From: Dehalococcoidia bacterium
GTDB lineage: Bacteria; Chloroflexota; Dehalococcoidia; GIF9; AB-539-J10
NCBI GenBank assembly: GCA_030611085.1
Contig: JAUWQI010000002.1
Coordinates: forward strand, 1-37,960
Direction of reading: 5' to 3'
Length of the DNA: 37,960 nucleotides
Below the pieces are notes generated by a model that saw only the letters and a list, made by a program, of their open reading frames with translations, did no database searches and had not been told where the DNA came from. The position numbers were made by a program, and so were the translations under genes. Below, piece after piece: positions 16,760-24,874 of this stretch. The number at the start of each line of letters is the position of its first letter. Position 1 is the first letter of the stretch.

Positions 16760-16787
16760 TAAAAATGAGCAAAGCCCTCGAGCTTTG
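16760..16787 (-). terminator. Probable intrinsic terminator after the crotonase gene
   Basis: On the minus strand CAAAGC, loop TCGAGG and GCTTTG (16770-16787) are followed after CTCA by TTTTT. It lies 17 bp after the crotonase stop. The stem is short but correctly placed. Confidence 0.5.
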
Positions 16788-16803
16788 GAATAATGAGCTC
16801 AAA

Positions 16804-17613
16804 TTACCTTCCTACGAAGGTAGCTTCCCTCTTCTCTAAAAAAGCTTTTACTCCTTCTTTATGATCCTCTGAAGAGCCAGCTATGCTTTCACAGGCAGCT
16901 GCCACCTCTAATGCAGTTCCTAAATCCATTTGAAGTCCCTTATACAACTGAAGCTTAGACAACCTGAGAGCTATAGGGGCATTCCTCGCTATTTTGCTAG
17001 CCAGTGCCTTCGTCTCTCGTTCTAATTCCTGGGTAGGAACAAGCCTATTTAATAGACCTATCTTTTCTGCTTCCTCTCCCTTCACAGAATCTCCAGTGAA
17101 GAGAAATTCGGCTGCTTTAGCCAATCCCATGACACGGGGCATCAACCAAGTTCCACCACAACCCGGTGGAAGCCCCACCCGCGTATAACCCACTCTAAAC
17201 TGGGCATTTTCCGACCCAATCCTTAGATCGCAAGCTAAAGCAAAATCAAAGCCTGCACCCACAGCTGGCCCATTCACCATAGCAATTGTTGGCTTGTCTA
17301 AACTTTGTAGTTTTTGAACTACCAGTTGAATCCCATGCCGAACTGCACGAACTGTCTGTCGCCATCCCTCTCCCGCAACTCCGCTGACAAGCTGTATCTC
17401 CCCCCCTTCCGTCACCTCTCCTCCAGCACAAAATGCCCGACCCGCTCCAGTCAGGATCAACACCCTCATTTCGTCATCCCTAGCCACATCATCAATCGCC
17501 GTTATTAGTTCCTCACCCAAACGAGTATTGACCGCATTTAACCTGTCTGGTTGGTTCATTATGATAGTAGCAATATGCTCTTCTTTCTTCAGGATTACTG
17601 TCTGAAAATCCAT
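16804..17613 (-). CDS. Enoyl-CoA hydratase/isomerase (crotonase) family protein
   Basis: Crotonase-fold enzyme acting on acyl-CoA thioesters. The oxyanion-hole strands are visible: LTGAGRAFCAGGEV and AMVNGPAVGAGFDFALACDL. By eye-alignment the first catalytic Glu of true enoyl-CoA hydratases (in the QPE motif) is replaced here (RVGYTRVGL), while the second is retained (LAKAAEFLFTGD). An isomerase or another crotonase reaction is therefore as likely as hydration. The ATG at 17613 is chosen because AAGGAGGGG precedes it by 5 nt; it gives 269 aa, normal for the family. The gene sits alone between the kinase and its remnant, which suggests insertion. Confidence 0.88.
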   Translation of the reverse strand: MDFQTVILKKEEHIATIIMNQPDRLNAVNTRLGEELITAIDDVARDDEMRVLILTGAGRAFCAGGEVTEGGEIQLVSGVAGEGWRQTVRAVRHGIQLVVQKLQSLDKPTIAMVNGPAVGAGFDFALACDLRIGSENAQFRVGYTRVGLPPGCGGTWLMPRVMGLAKAAEFLFTGDSVKGEEAEKIGLLNRLVPTQELERETKALASKIARNAPIALRLSKLQLYKGLQMDLGTALEVAAACESIAGSSEDHKEGVKAFLEKREATFVGR

Positions 17614-17700
17614 AGTCCCCTCCTTCCCATTAGGAGTATATGCTTTGCTAGCAACAAAATCAAGACTAAAAGTCTCGCTATAACATATCTCCAACCTGGT

Positions 17701-19269
17701 TCACAACTTGTTCCAAATTATCCCCATAATCTTATCCATTGGCTGCGAGGTGTCAAGAATAAAGTGTTGTTGAGGAGAAAATTCAGTTATAGACTCAAAG
17801 CTTTGCTTTTGCATCTCAAATATTTCCCAACGACCATCTGAGGTTGTCACTCCTTTAAGCCTTTGCCCCAGCCTCTTTTTTAGCTCTTCCTCATTCAATA
17901 CGCATTCCAGAATTGTGAAATCGGCTTCCCACTCCTCAGCTAATTTCCTGGCCTGTAGCCTATCCTCTTTTCTCCCGAAGGAGGCATCCAGTATCACCGA
18001 TTGACCTTGAGATAGAATTTTGCCTGCTTGTTTAAACATTTCATTATATGTTTTTGCGGAGAAATCGGCAGCGTAGATACCGCTTTGGAATTCTTCAAAA
18101 CGGTGCTCCGTGGGTGGGATACGGGCTAAGCTTTTTCTGATGACATCGGAGGAGATAACAGCACAGCCTAGCCTCTGCCCCAAGGCTTGAGCCACCGTTG
18201 TCTTGCCTGTGCCTACCATGCCGGCGGTGATAATAAGCAGTGGTTTTATTTTGGCATACGAATAAGCCAGGTCAAAGTATTTCTGGGCGATAGCCATGGT
18301 TGTCTTTTTCTCCTCCTTGTAGATATAGGGGTCGTCGAGCTTAAAACTTTCCACTTTGCCCCTAACATAAGCTCGGTAACATTTGTAGAAGTTGAGCAGC
18401 TTTAATAGCTCCTCATCATGGGATAGCTTCACATAGGTGTTTACTAAGTGATGAGAAAGGTCAGCCCGCTGGTAGCGGTCTAAGTCCATAGCTAGAAAGG
18501 CAATTTCTGAAGCTACATCAGAATACCTGAATCTATCATTAAATTCGATACAGTCGTAAATGCAGACACCGTCGGTAAAGCAAATATGGGCAGCATGAAG
18601 GTCACCGTGACAATCCCTTATTTTGCCTTCAGTCACTCGTTTATCAAACAGGCTGGCATTGCCCAGTATAAAATCGTTGGTATAACTTTTAATGTGGTCA
18701 TAAGATAGTCGGGGGATAGAAACGCCAATGTATTTCTCAGTTTGAGCGAAGTTCTCATCAGTATTCTGGCGAATAATATCCAATTTGCCGAAAGCGGCAA
18801 TCTCGGAGCTTGTTTTAGCTTTTTGGTGGAAGTCCGCCAACTTTTCAGCCACTTTAGCTATCATCTCCTGGGTTACTTGACCCTGGGGCAATAGAACATC
18901 CAGCATGCGGTCTTGAGGCAGTTGCCTCATTTTGACAGCATACTCTATTGGTTTGCCTTCGCCCTCAAGTTGATAGCTGATGGCTGACGGCTGACGGCTC
19001 TCGGTAATTGGCACCACGGCTAAATAAATCTCAGGGCAGAGGCGTCTATTTAACTCAAGCTCTTGGCGGCAAAAGAAACGCCGTTTCTCCAATGTAGTGT
19101 AATCAAGATATCCTAAGTTGACCGGTTTTTTTACCTTATAGACATAGTCGCCGGTAAGGAAGACAAAGGACATCTGAGTTTGAACCAGCTCTATCTTTTG
19201 TGGTTTATGGGGATAAGCCTGGGATTTAAGAAGCGCCTTAACTATAGATGGTAATTCTGATTTTATCAT
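17701..19269 (-). CDS. Aminoglycoside-phosphotransferase-like kinase fused to a P-loop ATPase
   Basis: The N-terminal half is an APH-type kinase fold: YVYKVKKPVNLGYLDY holds the ATP-binding lysine, and HGDLHAAHICF with IYDCIEFNDRF forms the catalytic and metal loops. The C-terminal third is a gluconate-kinase-like P-loop domain (GMVGTGKTTVAQALGQRLG). This two-domain arrangement is a known but poorly characterised family of about 500 aa. I prefer the ATG at 19269 (AGGG a few bases upstream) over 19323. A repeat (TESRQPSAISYQLEGEGK) is inserted in frame in the first domain. The first 18 codons after the start region (19207-19260) recur exactly at 22715-22768, and the 3' end recurs at 16631-16675. 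Confidence 0.85.
   Translation of the reverse strand: MIKSELPSIVKALLKSQAYPHKPQKIELVQTQMSFVFLTGDYVYKVKKPVNLGYLDYTTLEKRRFFCRQELELNRRLCPEIYLAVVPITESRQPSAISYQLEGEGKPIEYAVKMRQLPQDRMLDVLLPQGQVTQEMIAKVAEKLADFHQKAKTSSEIAAFGKLDIIRQNTDENFAQTEKYIGVSIPRLSYDHIKSYTNDFILGNASLFDKRVTEGKIRDCHGDLHAAHICFTDGVCIYDCIEFNDRFRYSDVASEIAFLAMDLDRYQRADLSHHLVNTYVKLSHDEELLKLLNFYKCYRAYVRGKVESFKLDDPYIYKEEKKTTMAIAQKYFDLAYSYAKIKPLLIITAGMVGTGKTTVAQALGQRLGCAVISSDVIRKSLARIPPTEHRFEEFQSGIYAADFSAKTYNEMFKQAGKILSQGQSVILDASFGRKEDRLQARKLAEEWEADFTILECVLNEEELKKRLGQRLKGVTTSDGRWEIFEMQKQSFESITEFSPQQHFILDTSQPMDKIMGIIWNKL
18968..19002. repeat. Interspersed repeat inside the kinase gene
   Basis: TAGCTGATGGCTGACGGCTG followed by ACGGCTCTC belongs to the same style as the GACTGCT repeat in nrdJ. 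It is translated as SRQPSAISYQ. Confidence 0.65.
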
Positions 19270-19348
19270 TTCCCTAACAAAATTGTAACATGCGTTCCCA
19301 ATCAAAGCTATAATTAATACCAAGCTGTTTGTGTGCTTTCGCTAATAA

Positions 19349-19374
19349 GAAGGAGGATCTGTTACTCCTCCTTC
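19349..19374. other. Hairpin upstream of the kinase gene
   Basis: GAAGGAGGA and TCCTCCTTC form a perfect 9-bp stem with an 8-nt loop, about 80 bp upstream of the kinase start. No T-run follows on either strand. It could be a leader structure or a repeat relic. Confidence 0.35.
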
Positions 19375-19468
19375 CTAACTCGCTGTTATCTATTCTTCCC
19401 TTCCATTGGTCTCAGTGTAATCACAGGCACGAGGACTGAGGGCAATAATTACTGGCCATTCAGCCGAA

Positions 19469-19603
19469 ATGAATTGGGAAGACCAGAGAAGAGCTTCCGT
19501 ATTGGGGACGAGGTTCAATCATCCAGCCGAGTGGTGGTGGATGTATGCCGTTGATAGACTGCCATTTACAGAGCGTGAATATTACCGATTTAGCAATCTC
19601 TGA
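19469..19603 (+). CDS. Possible 44-aa small protein or gene fragment
   Basis: The open frame begins at ATG 19469 and ends TGA 19603. The peptide starts MNWEDQRRASVLGTRFNHPA and goes on EWWWMYAVDRLPFTEREYYR, rich in Trp and Tyr and more protein-like than chance. It has no Shine-Dalgarno sequence and I know no family. It may be the surviving part of a gene lost when the adjacent surface-protein block arrived. Elsewhere in 19375-19832 only the repeats listed next are evident. Confidence 0.25.
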   Translation: MNWEDQRRASVLGTRFNHPAEWWWMYAVDRLPFTEREYYRFSNL

Positions 19604-19669
19604 ACTTATTCACAGCGAATTATAGTCAATTGCAAAATTCCTTATAATTTCCCTTCACCTTAATCTTCT

Positions 19670-19732
19670 GGTCGTAGGGGCGAGGCTAAAGCCTCGCCCT
19701 GTGGGTCTAAAGACCCACAGCTACGATACGAG
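19670..19732. repeat. Pair of palindromic interspersed repeats
   Basis: GGGGCGAGGCTAAAGCCTCG CCC and then GTGGGTCTAAAGACCCACAG are two adjacent palindromes with GTAGGGG and CTACGA at the outer ends. They have the same design as 9535-9575 and the array at 22790-22900. Confidence 0.7.
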
Positions 19733-19832
19733 AAAAACAAATGAAGGGAGAGGAATTTTATACGACATTATGCGGTTAACTATAAACTACATGCCGCCTA
19801 GTAGTTGGTGTAGCCGTTTCTTAACTCTATGA

Positions 19833-19864
19833 GTGAAACAAGCCCCGGCCGGGGCCTGTTTCAC
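19833..19864. terminator. 32-bp palindrome, possible terminator of the surface-protein gene
   Basis: GTGAAACAAGCCCCGG is followed directly by CCGGGGCCTGTTTCAC, its reverse complement with one wobble. It lies 49 bp beyond the stop of the PKD/FIMAH reading frame. T-rich sequence (TTTCTCATTGTT) follows only on the plus strand, so an intrinsic terminator for the minus-strand gene is possible but not proven. Confidence 0.4.
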
Positions 19865-19913
19865 TTTCTCATTGTTACACTATTGCCACCATGCTGGCGG
19901 TTCGCACCATGGA

Positions 19914-21101
19914 CTATAGCAGCGTTTCAAGATAGGCTATCAAGTCATCGATCATCAGGCATATCTCTTTTTGGACTGCGGGGGCTATTATCCAGTCGTC
20001 CTTTATCTTTCCATCCACGCCGCCGTCCGCTTTAGCCCGAATGTCATTCTGCAGCTTCTGTATGGCGCCCTTGTAGTTGCCTGCATCTAGCATGTGGTCG
20101 ACTGCTGCAAACTTGTTGCCCAGGGCATTCTTTCTTTGAGTCGCTTGGCCATCAAAGGCATCACTTGGCAGGCGCTGAATATAGTCGTTGATAGAGTGAT
20201 TGGCTTCCTCAGCACTCATAACTGCTACCGTTGTCGTGGCTTTGCCGGTGTCCCCATCATCATCTGTCACTGTCAGGGTCACGCTATAAACCCCGGGGTC
20301 TAGGTATGCATGGGCTGCCGTTGAACTCCCTGTCGAGTCTGGTTTCTCGTTTTCTTCGATTACTTCACCAATAACAATTGTACCGTCACCGAAATCCCAA
20401 GTAGCTGTGTGGGTATCCAACCAGCCGGGGTCCGTGAATGTTCCATTGAACGTTAGGGTGTGGACGACTGGAAGTATGAAATGCGGGTTTGGTTGCTCGA
20501 CTGAATCGATATGTGCTGTGGGAGCCACGTTGTTGACGGTGATGGTGGCAGTAGCGGTGTCTTCACCGTCACAGATGTCACAGATGTCCTTGACCGTAAG
20601 CGTGACAGTGTAGTTACCGTTGTCCCCATAGATGTGGGTGACGGTGACGTGGGTGACCTCGTCGCCGACAGCAGAGCCGCCATCCCCAAAGGTCCAGGAG
20701 TAGGTCAGGGGGTCACCGTCGGGGTCAAAGGAGCAAGAACCATCCATAGTAGCGACCTGGCCCTCGTCCACCTGGTCTGGCACGGCAAGGCACGCGGTGG
20801 GCGGTAACTGGGGGTCGAGCGGAAACGAATCCCCGCTCTCGGTGTTGAAACCACCTAACTGCCATGGGCCCCTGTCTTGGTCAAACGTGTATGTATCCGT
20901 TTTCGAGCAGGGGAGCTCCGGAAGCCCACCTGGTTGGTAGTGAGAGAACGGGTCCCCAGGCATACAGGGGGCCGTTTCTTGGGAGAACAGTGGGCCCAGG
21001 GTGCCTAAGTCAATCTCAGGAGAGTTCACCGCTGGAGTGCAGTAGGAGGGCGTACAAACATCACCGAATGGCGTCCACACACAAACCTCAGGGAAAAGCA
21101 C
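19914..21101 (-). CDS. C-terminal half of secreted surface protein: two PKD domains and a FIMAH-like domain
   Basis: This 395-aa frame has no signal peptide or ribosome-binding site of its own. Two PKD domains are marked by YSWTFGDGGSAVGDEVTHVT (about 127-185) and ATWDFGDGTIVIGEV onward to YSVTLTVTDDDGDTG. The C-terminus (SINDYIQRLP to DDLIAYLETL) has the helical pattern of the FIMAH domain found at the end of secreted bacterial proteins. It overlaps the upstream frame by 76 bp in a -1 register. Joining the frames around 21085-21090 gives EVIPEVCFFPEVCVWTPFGD, a smooth protein. It is therefore most likely part of one gene of about 810 codons with a missing base in TTTTCCC. Base composition is more GC-rich than the neighbours. 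Confidence 0.75.
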   Translation of the reverse strand: MLFPEVCVWTPFGDVCTPSYCTPAVNSPEIDLGTLGPLFSQETAPCMPGDPFSHYQPGGLPELPCSKTDTYTFDQDRGPWQLGGFNTESGDSFPLDPQLPPTACLAVPDQVDEGQVATMDGSCSFDPDGDPLTYSWTFGDGGSAVGDEVTHVTVTHIYGDNGNYTVTLTVKDICDICDGEDTATATITVNNVAPTAHIDSVEQPNPHFILPVVHTLTFNGTFTDPGWLDTHTATWDFGDGTIVIGEVIEENEKPDSTGSSTAAHAYLDPGVYSVTLTVTDDDGDTGKATTTVAVMSAEEANHSINDYIQRLPSDAFDGQATQRKNALGNKFAAVDHMLDAGNYKGAIQKLQNDIRAKADGGVDGKIKDDWIIAPAVQKEICLMIDDLIAYLETLL

Positions 21102-22336
21102 ACCTCGGGAATAACCTCAAAACCAGGTATCTTCAAGGTCAGCTCCAGCACATCTATGTGGGCGCCCTGCGCAAACTGGGTTACGGTGTTGTTGGAGAAG
21201 GTGTTTCGCAGCGAGAAGGTCGGGGTGACGTTGAAGATGTCTGTCGCCGTCGCCGGGTACACGATGTCAACGCTCTGCCCCGCGTCGAACTTCACCAGCG
21301 CCGAGCTACCAGAAGCTACCACAGCACCTGATTCGTTCTTAACCGTGTACTGCACTGCCCGTGGGAGCGGGAGCGACACCTCAACAGTAGGCGTGAACTT
21401 GAACTCCTGCGCCTGCGTCATCTCCACATCAACATCGACGTCAATAGTCTCATATCCAGCCTTCGCGCCGCTGATGTCAATGTGAGCGCCCAACGGTATG
21501 ACAAGCCCGATATATTTAAGCCACGCATCCAAGTCAACTTCTATGTCTATAAACTTGTGCGAGCCGCGCGCCTCCAGCGACACACCATCCGCCCACAGGG
21601 AGTCGGTGGTCTGCACATTGGGAAGACCGTAGAACCCGCTGATGCCGTGAACATACTTCTCCGCGGACGATATCTCCGTTGGCTCGGTGTCTTCGGCGGT
21701 GATGAGGGTGCCACTGGTCGAGGCATCGAACTCGGGGAAGAAGTTAAAATCTGCACAGCTAAACGCGCAGACTTTGCCGCCTGCCGCCGCCGCGAGTGCG
21801 AAATCCACGTCAACATCCACCTTTCCGGTGAAGCCAGAAGTGGTGAGGTCCCAGTCGGGCATGAGGGTAACAGCAGAGCCTATGGTTATGGTATCCCCTG
21901 GTTTGAAAGAGTTAGCCCCAGGCGTCGTCAGCTTCACCTGCACCGGGTACGTGACGCTCACCGAACCGGGTCCGACATCACGGAAGCGCCCGTCCACAGC
22001 TATGTTCCCTGATGTGCTCCCGTGCATGCCACCACCAAAGTCGTAGTCTGCCACGTCTACCACATCTTCCACTCCGCCGGACTTATCCCAAGAGGTGGAG
22101 AGGATGGAGACACTTGTGTCAGTCGGACCGGATGTAGCCCCCGGCCCCCACATGCTCTGCCCGGAGGTCCGGAAGGTAACATTGTAGATCGTCTCTACAG
22201 GGGGCATGGAGTCGCCGGAGACAAACGCCGGGCTGGACAAAGGGGCTGTAAGGATGACAGCAGTACCAAGAGCCAGAAACCAGCGCAAGTGGTACATCTT
22301 ACGATGTCCTCGATGGGAATGACGAATAATGCTCAT
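21026..22336 (-). CDS. N-terminal half of secreted surface protein
   Basis: An N-terminal signal peptide is clear: basic MSIIRHSHRGHRK, hydrophobic WFLALGTAVILTAPLSS, then a cleavable region. The rest is Thr/Ser/Asp/Val-rich beta sequence (for example GKVDVDVDFALAAAAGGKV and YETIDVDVDVEM), as in extracellular structural proteins; no catalytic motif is seen. Start 22336 has AAGGAGGTGA just upstream. The last 25 or so codons (RFVCGRHSVMFV onward) look out of frame, and the PKD frame takes over there. The GC-rich coding style differs from the flanking AT-richer genes, and a 54-bp duplication of the kinase 5' end flanks the pair, suggesting transfer. Confidence 0.7.
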   Translation of the reverse strand: MSIIRHSHRGHRKMYHLRWFLALGTAVILTAPLSSPAFVSGDSMPPVETIYNVTFRTSGQSMWGPGATSGPTDTSVSILSTSWDKSGGVEDVVDVADYDFGGGMHGSTSGNIAVDGRFRDVGPGSVSVTYPVQVKLTTPGANSFKPGDTITIGSAVTLMPDWDLTTSGFTGKVDVDVDFALAAAAGGKVCAFSCADFNFFPEFDASTSGTLITAEDTEPTEISSAEKYVHGISGFYGLPNVQTTDSLWADGVSLEARGSHKFIDIEVDLDAWLKYIGLVIPLGAHIDISGAKAGYETIDVDVDVEMTQAQEFKFTPTVEVSLPLPRAVQYTVKNESGAVVASGSSALVKFDAGQSVDIVYPATATDIFNVTPTFSLRNTFSNNTVTQFAQGAHIDVLELTLKIPGFEVIPEVCFSLRFVCGRHSVMFVRPPTALQR

Positions 22337-22365
22337 GAGTCACCTCCTTGTAGTTGTGAGACTGT

Positions 22366-22458
22366 TCAAATTTGGGTGTTTGGGAAATCCTTCACCCCAG
22401 ATTTCTGTAGTTGTGGAACTTGCTCGACCTTTGCCACTACCTCTTCAAACAGCCTCAT
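22366..22458 (-). CDS. Possible 30-aa leader peptide
   Basis: In the roughly 150-nt leader of the surface-protein transcript, ATG 22458 opens a frame starting MRLFEEVVAKVEQVPQLQKS and ending at TGA 22366. Only a weak purine-rich stretch precedes it. It may simply be chance in an untranslated leader. Confidence 0.2.
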   Translation of the reverse strand: MRLFEEVVAKVEQVPQLQKSGVKDFPNTQI

Positions 22459-22495
22459 GTTATCGTTTTCTTCCTACAACTTTAGTACTAGGACT

Positions 22496-22523
22496 ATTCT
22501 ACCATGCCCTAGTTTTGTGTCAA
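22496..22523 (-). promoter_or_regulatory. Promoter of the surface-protein gene
   Basis: On the minus strand TTGACA (22518-22523), a 16-nt spacer and TAGAAT (22496-22501). Transcription would begin near 22490, leaving a leader of about 150 nt before the start at 22336. Confidence 0.5.
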
Positions 22524-22603
22524 TTGCATTATCTTTACTTTACCTCTAAATCTTAGGAAAAAAAGTTTTTTTGGGACTTTTGGGGGATAAATGGGAAATT
22601 CAC

Positions 22604-22670
22604 CCTCATCCTTCGACAAGCTCAGGACAAGCTCTTAATCCTCTCCCTTCAAGGGAGAGGATTTTTATTC
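22604..22670. repeat. Interspersed repeats including a hairpin with T-tract
   Basis: CATCCTTCGACAAGCTCAGG is followed by CCTCTCCCTT, C, AAGGGAGAGG and ATTTTTATT (22640-22669). The hairpin with T-tract resembles an intrinsic terminator on the plus strand, but no plus-strand gene precedes it, so I treat it as part of a repeat. Confidence 0.6.
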
Positions 22671-22714
22671 GTTATTTGCTGTTGTTATCCGAGTTATTGG
22701 GGCTCAAATGCTAA

Positions 22715-22768
22715 ATGGGGATAAGCCTGGGATTTAAGAAGCGCCTTAACTATAGATGGTAATTCTGA
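22715..22768 (-). pseudogene. Exact 54-bp copy of the 5' end of the kinase gene
   Basis: Identical to 19207-19260, the codons for SELPSIVKALLKSQAYPH of the APH/P-loop kinase. The adjoining ACCAAGCT at 22770-22777 also occurs upstream of the kinase (19319-19326), as if about 58 bp had been deleted from a longer copy. The two copies are direct repeats bracketing the surface-protein genes. Confidence 0.85.
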
Positions 22769-22789
22769 CACCAAGCTTCTCTTTTCCAA

Positions 22790-22900
22790 GCCTGATAAAT
22801 CAGGCAACTACTCTAGGCTTGATAAATCAGGCAACTACCTTAAGGCCTGATAGATCGGGCAACTACACGAAACCTCTAGGTCTGGTAAATCAGCAACTGA
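22790..22900. repeat. Tandem array of four palindromic units
   Basis: Units begin at 22790, 22817, 22845 and 22880, each a variant of GCCTGATAAATCAGGC followed by AACTAC. The 7-bp arms (GCCTGAT/ATCAGGC) can form a hairpin. Unit spacing is 27, 28 and 35 bp. Unit 3 carries compensating arm changes in part (CCTGAT...ATCGGG keeps G-T pairing). It ends 24 bp beyond the thiolase stop and could help end its transcript. Confidence 0.75.
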
Positions 22901-22924
22901 GGCAGGGATGAACCCCGCCACTAC

Positions 22925-24220
22925 CTATGGCCTTTCCCATACGGCTACCATACCCTGTCCACCGCCGATACACATAGTTTCCAAGCCACGATGCAGGTTT
23001 CGATGCATCATATCATAGATGAGGGTGACTGCTATTCTTGCACCAGTGCAGCCAATCGGGTGACCCATAGATATGCCACTGCCATGCGGGTTAATGTGGT
23101 CGAAGTCCCAATCAAGCTCCTTCATGCAACCCAGCGTCTGAGAAGCAAAAGCTTCATTAAGCTCAATAACATCAAAATCTTTATTAGTAAGTCCCGTCTT
23201 TTTCATAACCTTTCTTACTGCAGGAACAGGGCCTAATCCCATGTAATTGGGGTCTATTGCACCTGAAGCCCAGGCTCTAAGAGTTGCCATAGGTTTAAGT
23301 CCTAATTCCTTAGCTTTATCTCTCGACATAAGCACTACTGCCGCTCCACAATCATTAATCCCTGAGGAGTTGCCCGCAGTAACCATGCCATCTTTTCGGA
23401 ATGCTGGAGGAAGCTTAGCCATTTTCTCCATGGAAGTATCCATAGGACGCTCATCAGTGTCAAACATAACAGGTGGACCTTTCCTCTGTGGAATGGGAAA
23501 AGGAATTATCTCCTCTTTAAATAAGCCATCCACTATAGCTTTCCGGGCTCGCACATGGCTAAGGCAGCCTATCTCATCCTGCTGTTCACGAGTGAAGCCA
23601 AATCTATTAGCGATTTCCTCTGCAGTGTTTCCCATATGATAGCCATAGAATATTTCCCACAGCCCATCAAAAACCATAAGGTCTATAAGTTCCCCTCTGG
23701 AGGTGACATCCATCCTATAGCCCCACCTAGCTTTAGGGAGAATGTAGGGACAATGACTCATAGCTTCCATGCCTCCAGCAACCACAATATCTGCTTCGCC
23801 TAGCATTATATCTTGTGCTCCTAAAGTAATAGCTTTCAGACCTGAGGCACAGACCTTGTTCACTGTAAAGGCAGGAGTTTCCTTGGGGATGCCAGCGTAG
23901 ATACATGCCTGGCGAGCTGTGTTTTGCCCTTGTCCTCCTTGAAGGACATTTCCCATAATTACTTCATCAATCTGAACGGGGCGCAAAGAAGAATCATAGT
24001 CATAGTGCTTTTTCTCTAGCTCTATTATTCCATCGGACTTAAGTATATCAGGACCGTATCCAAGTAACTCTTCGCTAGACTTTGGCCTTAGCCCGGCTCG
24101 CTTAATCGCCTCCTTAATCGCTGCAACGCCTAAATCAATAGCAGGTATATCCTTTAAAGAACCACCAAAAGCGCCGATTGCCGTTCTGGCACCACTTACA
24201 ACAACAACTTCTTTTTGCAT
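22925..24220 (-). CDS. Acetyl-CoA acetyltransferase (classical thiolase)
   Basis: Condenses or cleaves acyl-CoA units (acetoacetyl-CoA and 2 acetyl-CoA, or longer 3-ketoacyl-CoA). Motifs are complete: nucleophile loop VNKVCASGLKAI (Cys124), AGGMEAMSHCPY, NEAFASQ, GHPIGCTGAR and CIGGGQGMV with the second catalytic Cys. The nucleophile of typical thiolases is near residue 88-90. The shift comes from about 31 extra residues after AIKRAGL (SSEELLGYGPDILKSDGIIE within it). It is the first or last member of a five-gene thiolase/DUF35 cluster, 233 bp from the next gene. Confidence 0.92.
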   Translation of the reverse strand: MQKEVVVVSGARTAIGAFGGSLKDIPAIDLGVAAIKEAIKRAGLRPKSSEELLGYGPDILKSDGIIELEKKHYDYDSSLRPVQIDEVIMGNVLQGGQGQNTARQACIYAGIPKETPAFTVNKVCASGLKAITLGAQDIMLGEADIVVAGGMEAMSHCPYILPKARWGYRMDVTSRGELIDLMVFDGLWEIFYGYHMGNTAEEIANRFGFTREQQDEIGCLSHVRARKAIVDGLFKEEIIPFPIPQRKGPPVMFDTDERPMDTSMEKMAKLPPAFRKDGMVTAGNSSGINDCGAAVVLMSRDKAKELGLKPMATLRAWASGAIDPNYMGLGPVPAVRKVMKKTGLTNKDFDVIELNEAFASQTLGCMKELDWDFDHINPHGSGISMGHPIGCTGARIAVTLIYDMMHRNLHRGLETMCIGGGQGMVAVWERP

Positions 24221-24453
24221 AACCTTAACCTCCTTCTTGATATCATAGGGTTTTACAGGACCCTTTACACAGATTCCTCACTTTATAGGCATAGCCACAA
24301 ATAAGGAAAACGCAGAATATCCAAGCCGACACTAACTCTATTTCGCGATTTACGAAGATAGATTCAAGGCTCAAACTTAAAATTTAAGTAAGGCCTCGAA
24401 CCTATCAAGCAACCTCAATTCATTTAGCACCAATTCAGTAATTTGTGCCAAAA

Positions 24454-24870
24454 TCACGCAGGTTTAAATGCTAAGAGGGTTTTTGCGTTTTCTCCTTCGC
24501 CGAGATGTCGAAATGCTACCTTGAGAGGCATGCCGATTTTGGGGCTCTCCGGGTTAGTCAAATCTATCCCTTCTATTCGAGCTACTGCTCTTAGTCCTTT
24601 TTCCATTTCTACAACACCGGCGCAATAAGGATGCTCTCTATCATACCCCTCCGCTACTACAGCTGGAGGACCTACATATGTGTAATTATAAGCAGCAAGC
24701 TTCCCTTTCCCACTCATTTCAACCCATTCCATCTCCGAGCTGTAGCATTTTACACAAATAGGGCGAGGAGGAAAATAGTTCGCTCCACATTTCTTACATC
24801 TTGAACCCATGAGTTTTTCCTCATTGAGGAACTGTTTAAACGAAATATCATTAAATAGCCGTTCTTCCAT
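24454..24870 (-). CDS. DUF35 OB-fold zinc-ribbon protein (acyl-CoA associated)
   Basis: The 138-aa protein has a rubredoxin-like ribbon (CKKCGANYFPPRPICVKC, about 24-41) followed by an OB-fold (GKGKLAAYNYTYVGPPAVVA). Members bridge a thiolase and a partner enzyme in some archaea, channelling acetoacetyl-CoA. It follows the thiolase-like gene at 24875 by 4 bp, so the two proteins are probably made in equal amounts and form a complex. The gap 24221-24453 shows no gene. Confidence 0.88.
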   Translation of the reverse strand: MEERLFNDISFKQFLNEEKLMGSRCKKCGANYFPPRPICVKCYSSEMEWVEMSGKGKLAAYNYTYVGPPAVVAEGYDREHPYCAGVVEMEKGLRAVARIEGIDLTNPESPKIGMPLKVAFRHLGEGENAKTLLAFKPA

Positions 24871-24874
24871 CGTT

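Noticed and set aside
21080-21095. Programmed -1 ribosomal frameshift in the surface-protein gene
   Set aside because: The TTTTCCC run does not fit the X XXY YYZ slippery pattern in the reading frame, and no downstream pseudoknot was recognised.
21482-22012. 176-aa plus-strand frame opposite the surface-protein gene
   Set aside because: A shadow frame caused by high GC content; arginine-rich, no start signal, and the opposite strand has a signal peptide and strong ribosome site.
22640-22669. Intrinsic terminator on the plus strand
   Set aside because: Good hairpin and T-tract, but there is no plus-strand gene to terminate, and the element recurs as part of a repeat family.
22790-22900. Possible CRISPR array
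   Set aside because: Units are palindromes with only 5-13 bp between them, there are no spacers of uniform 25-40 bp length and no cas genes.
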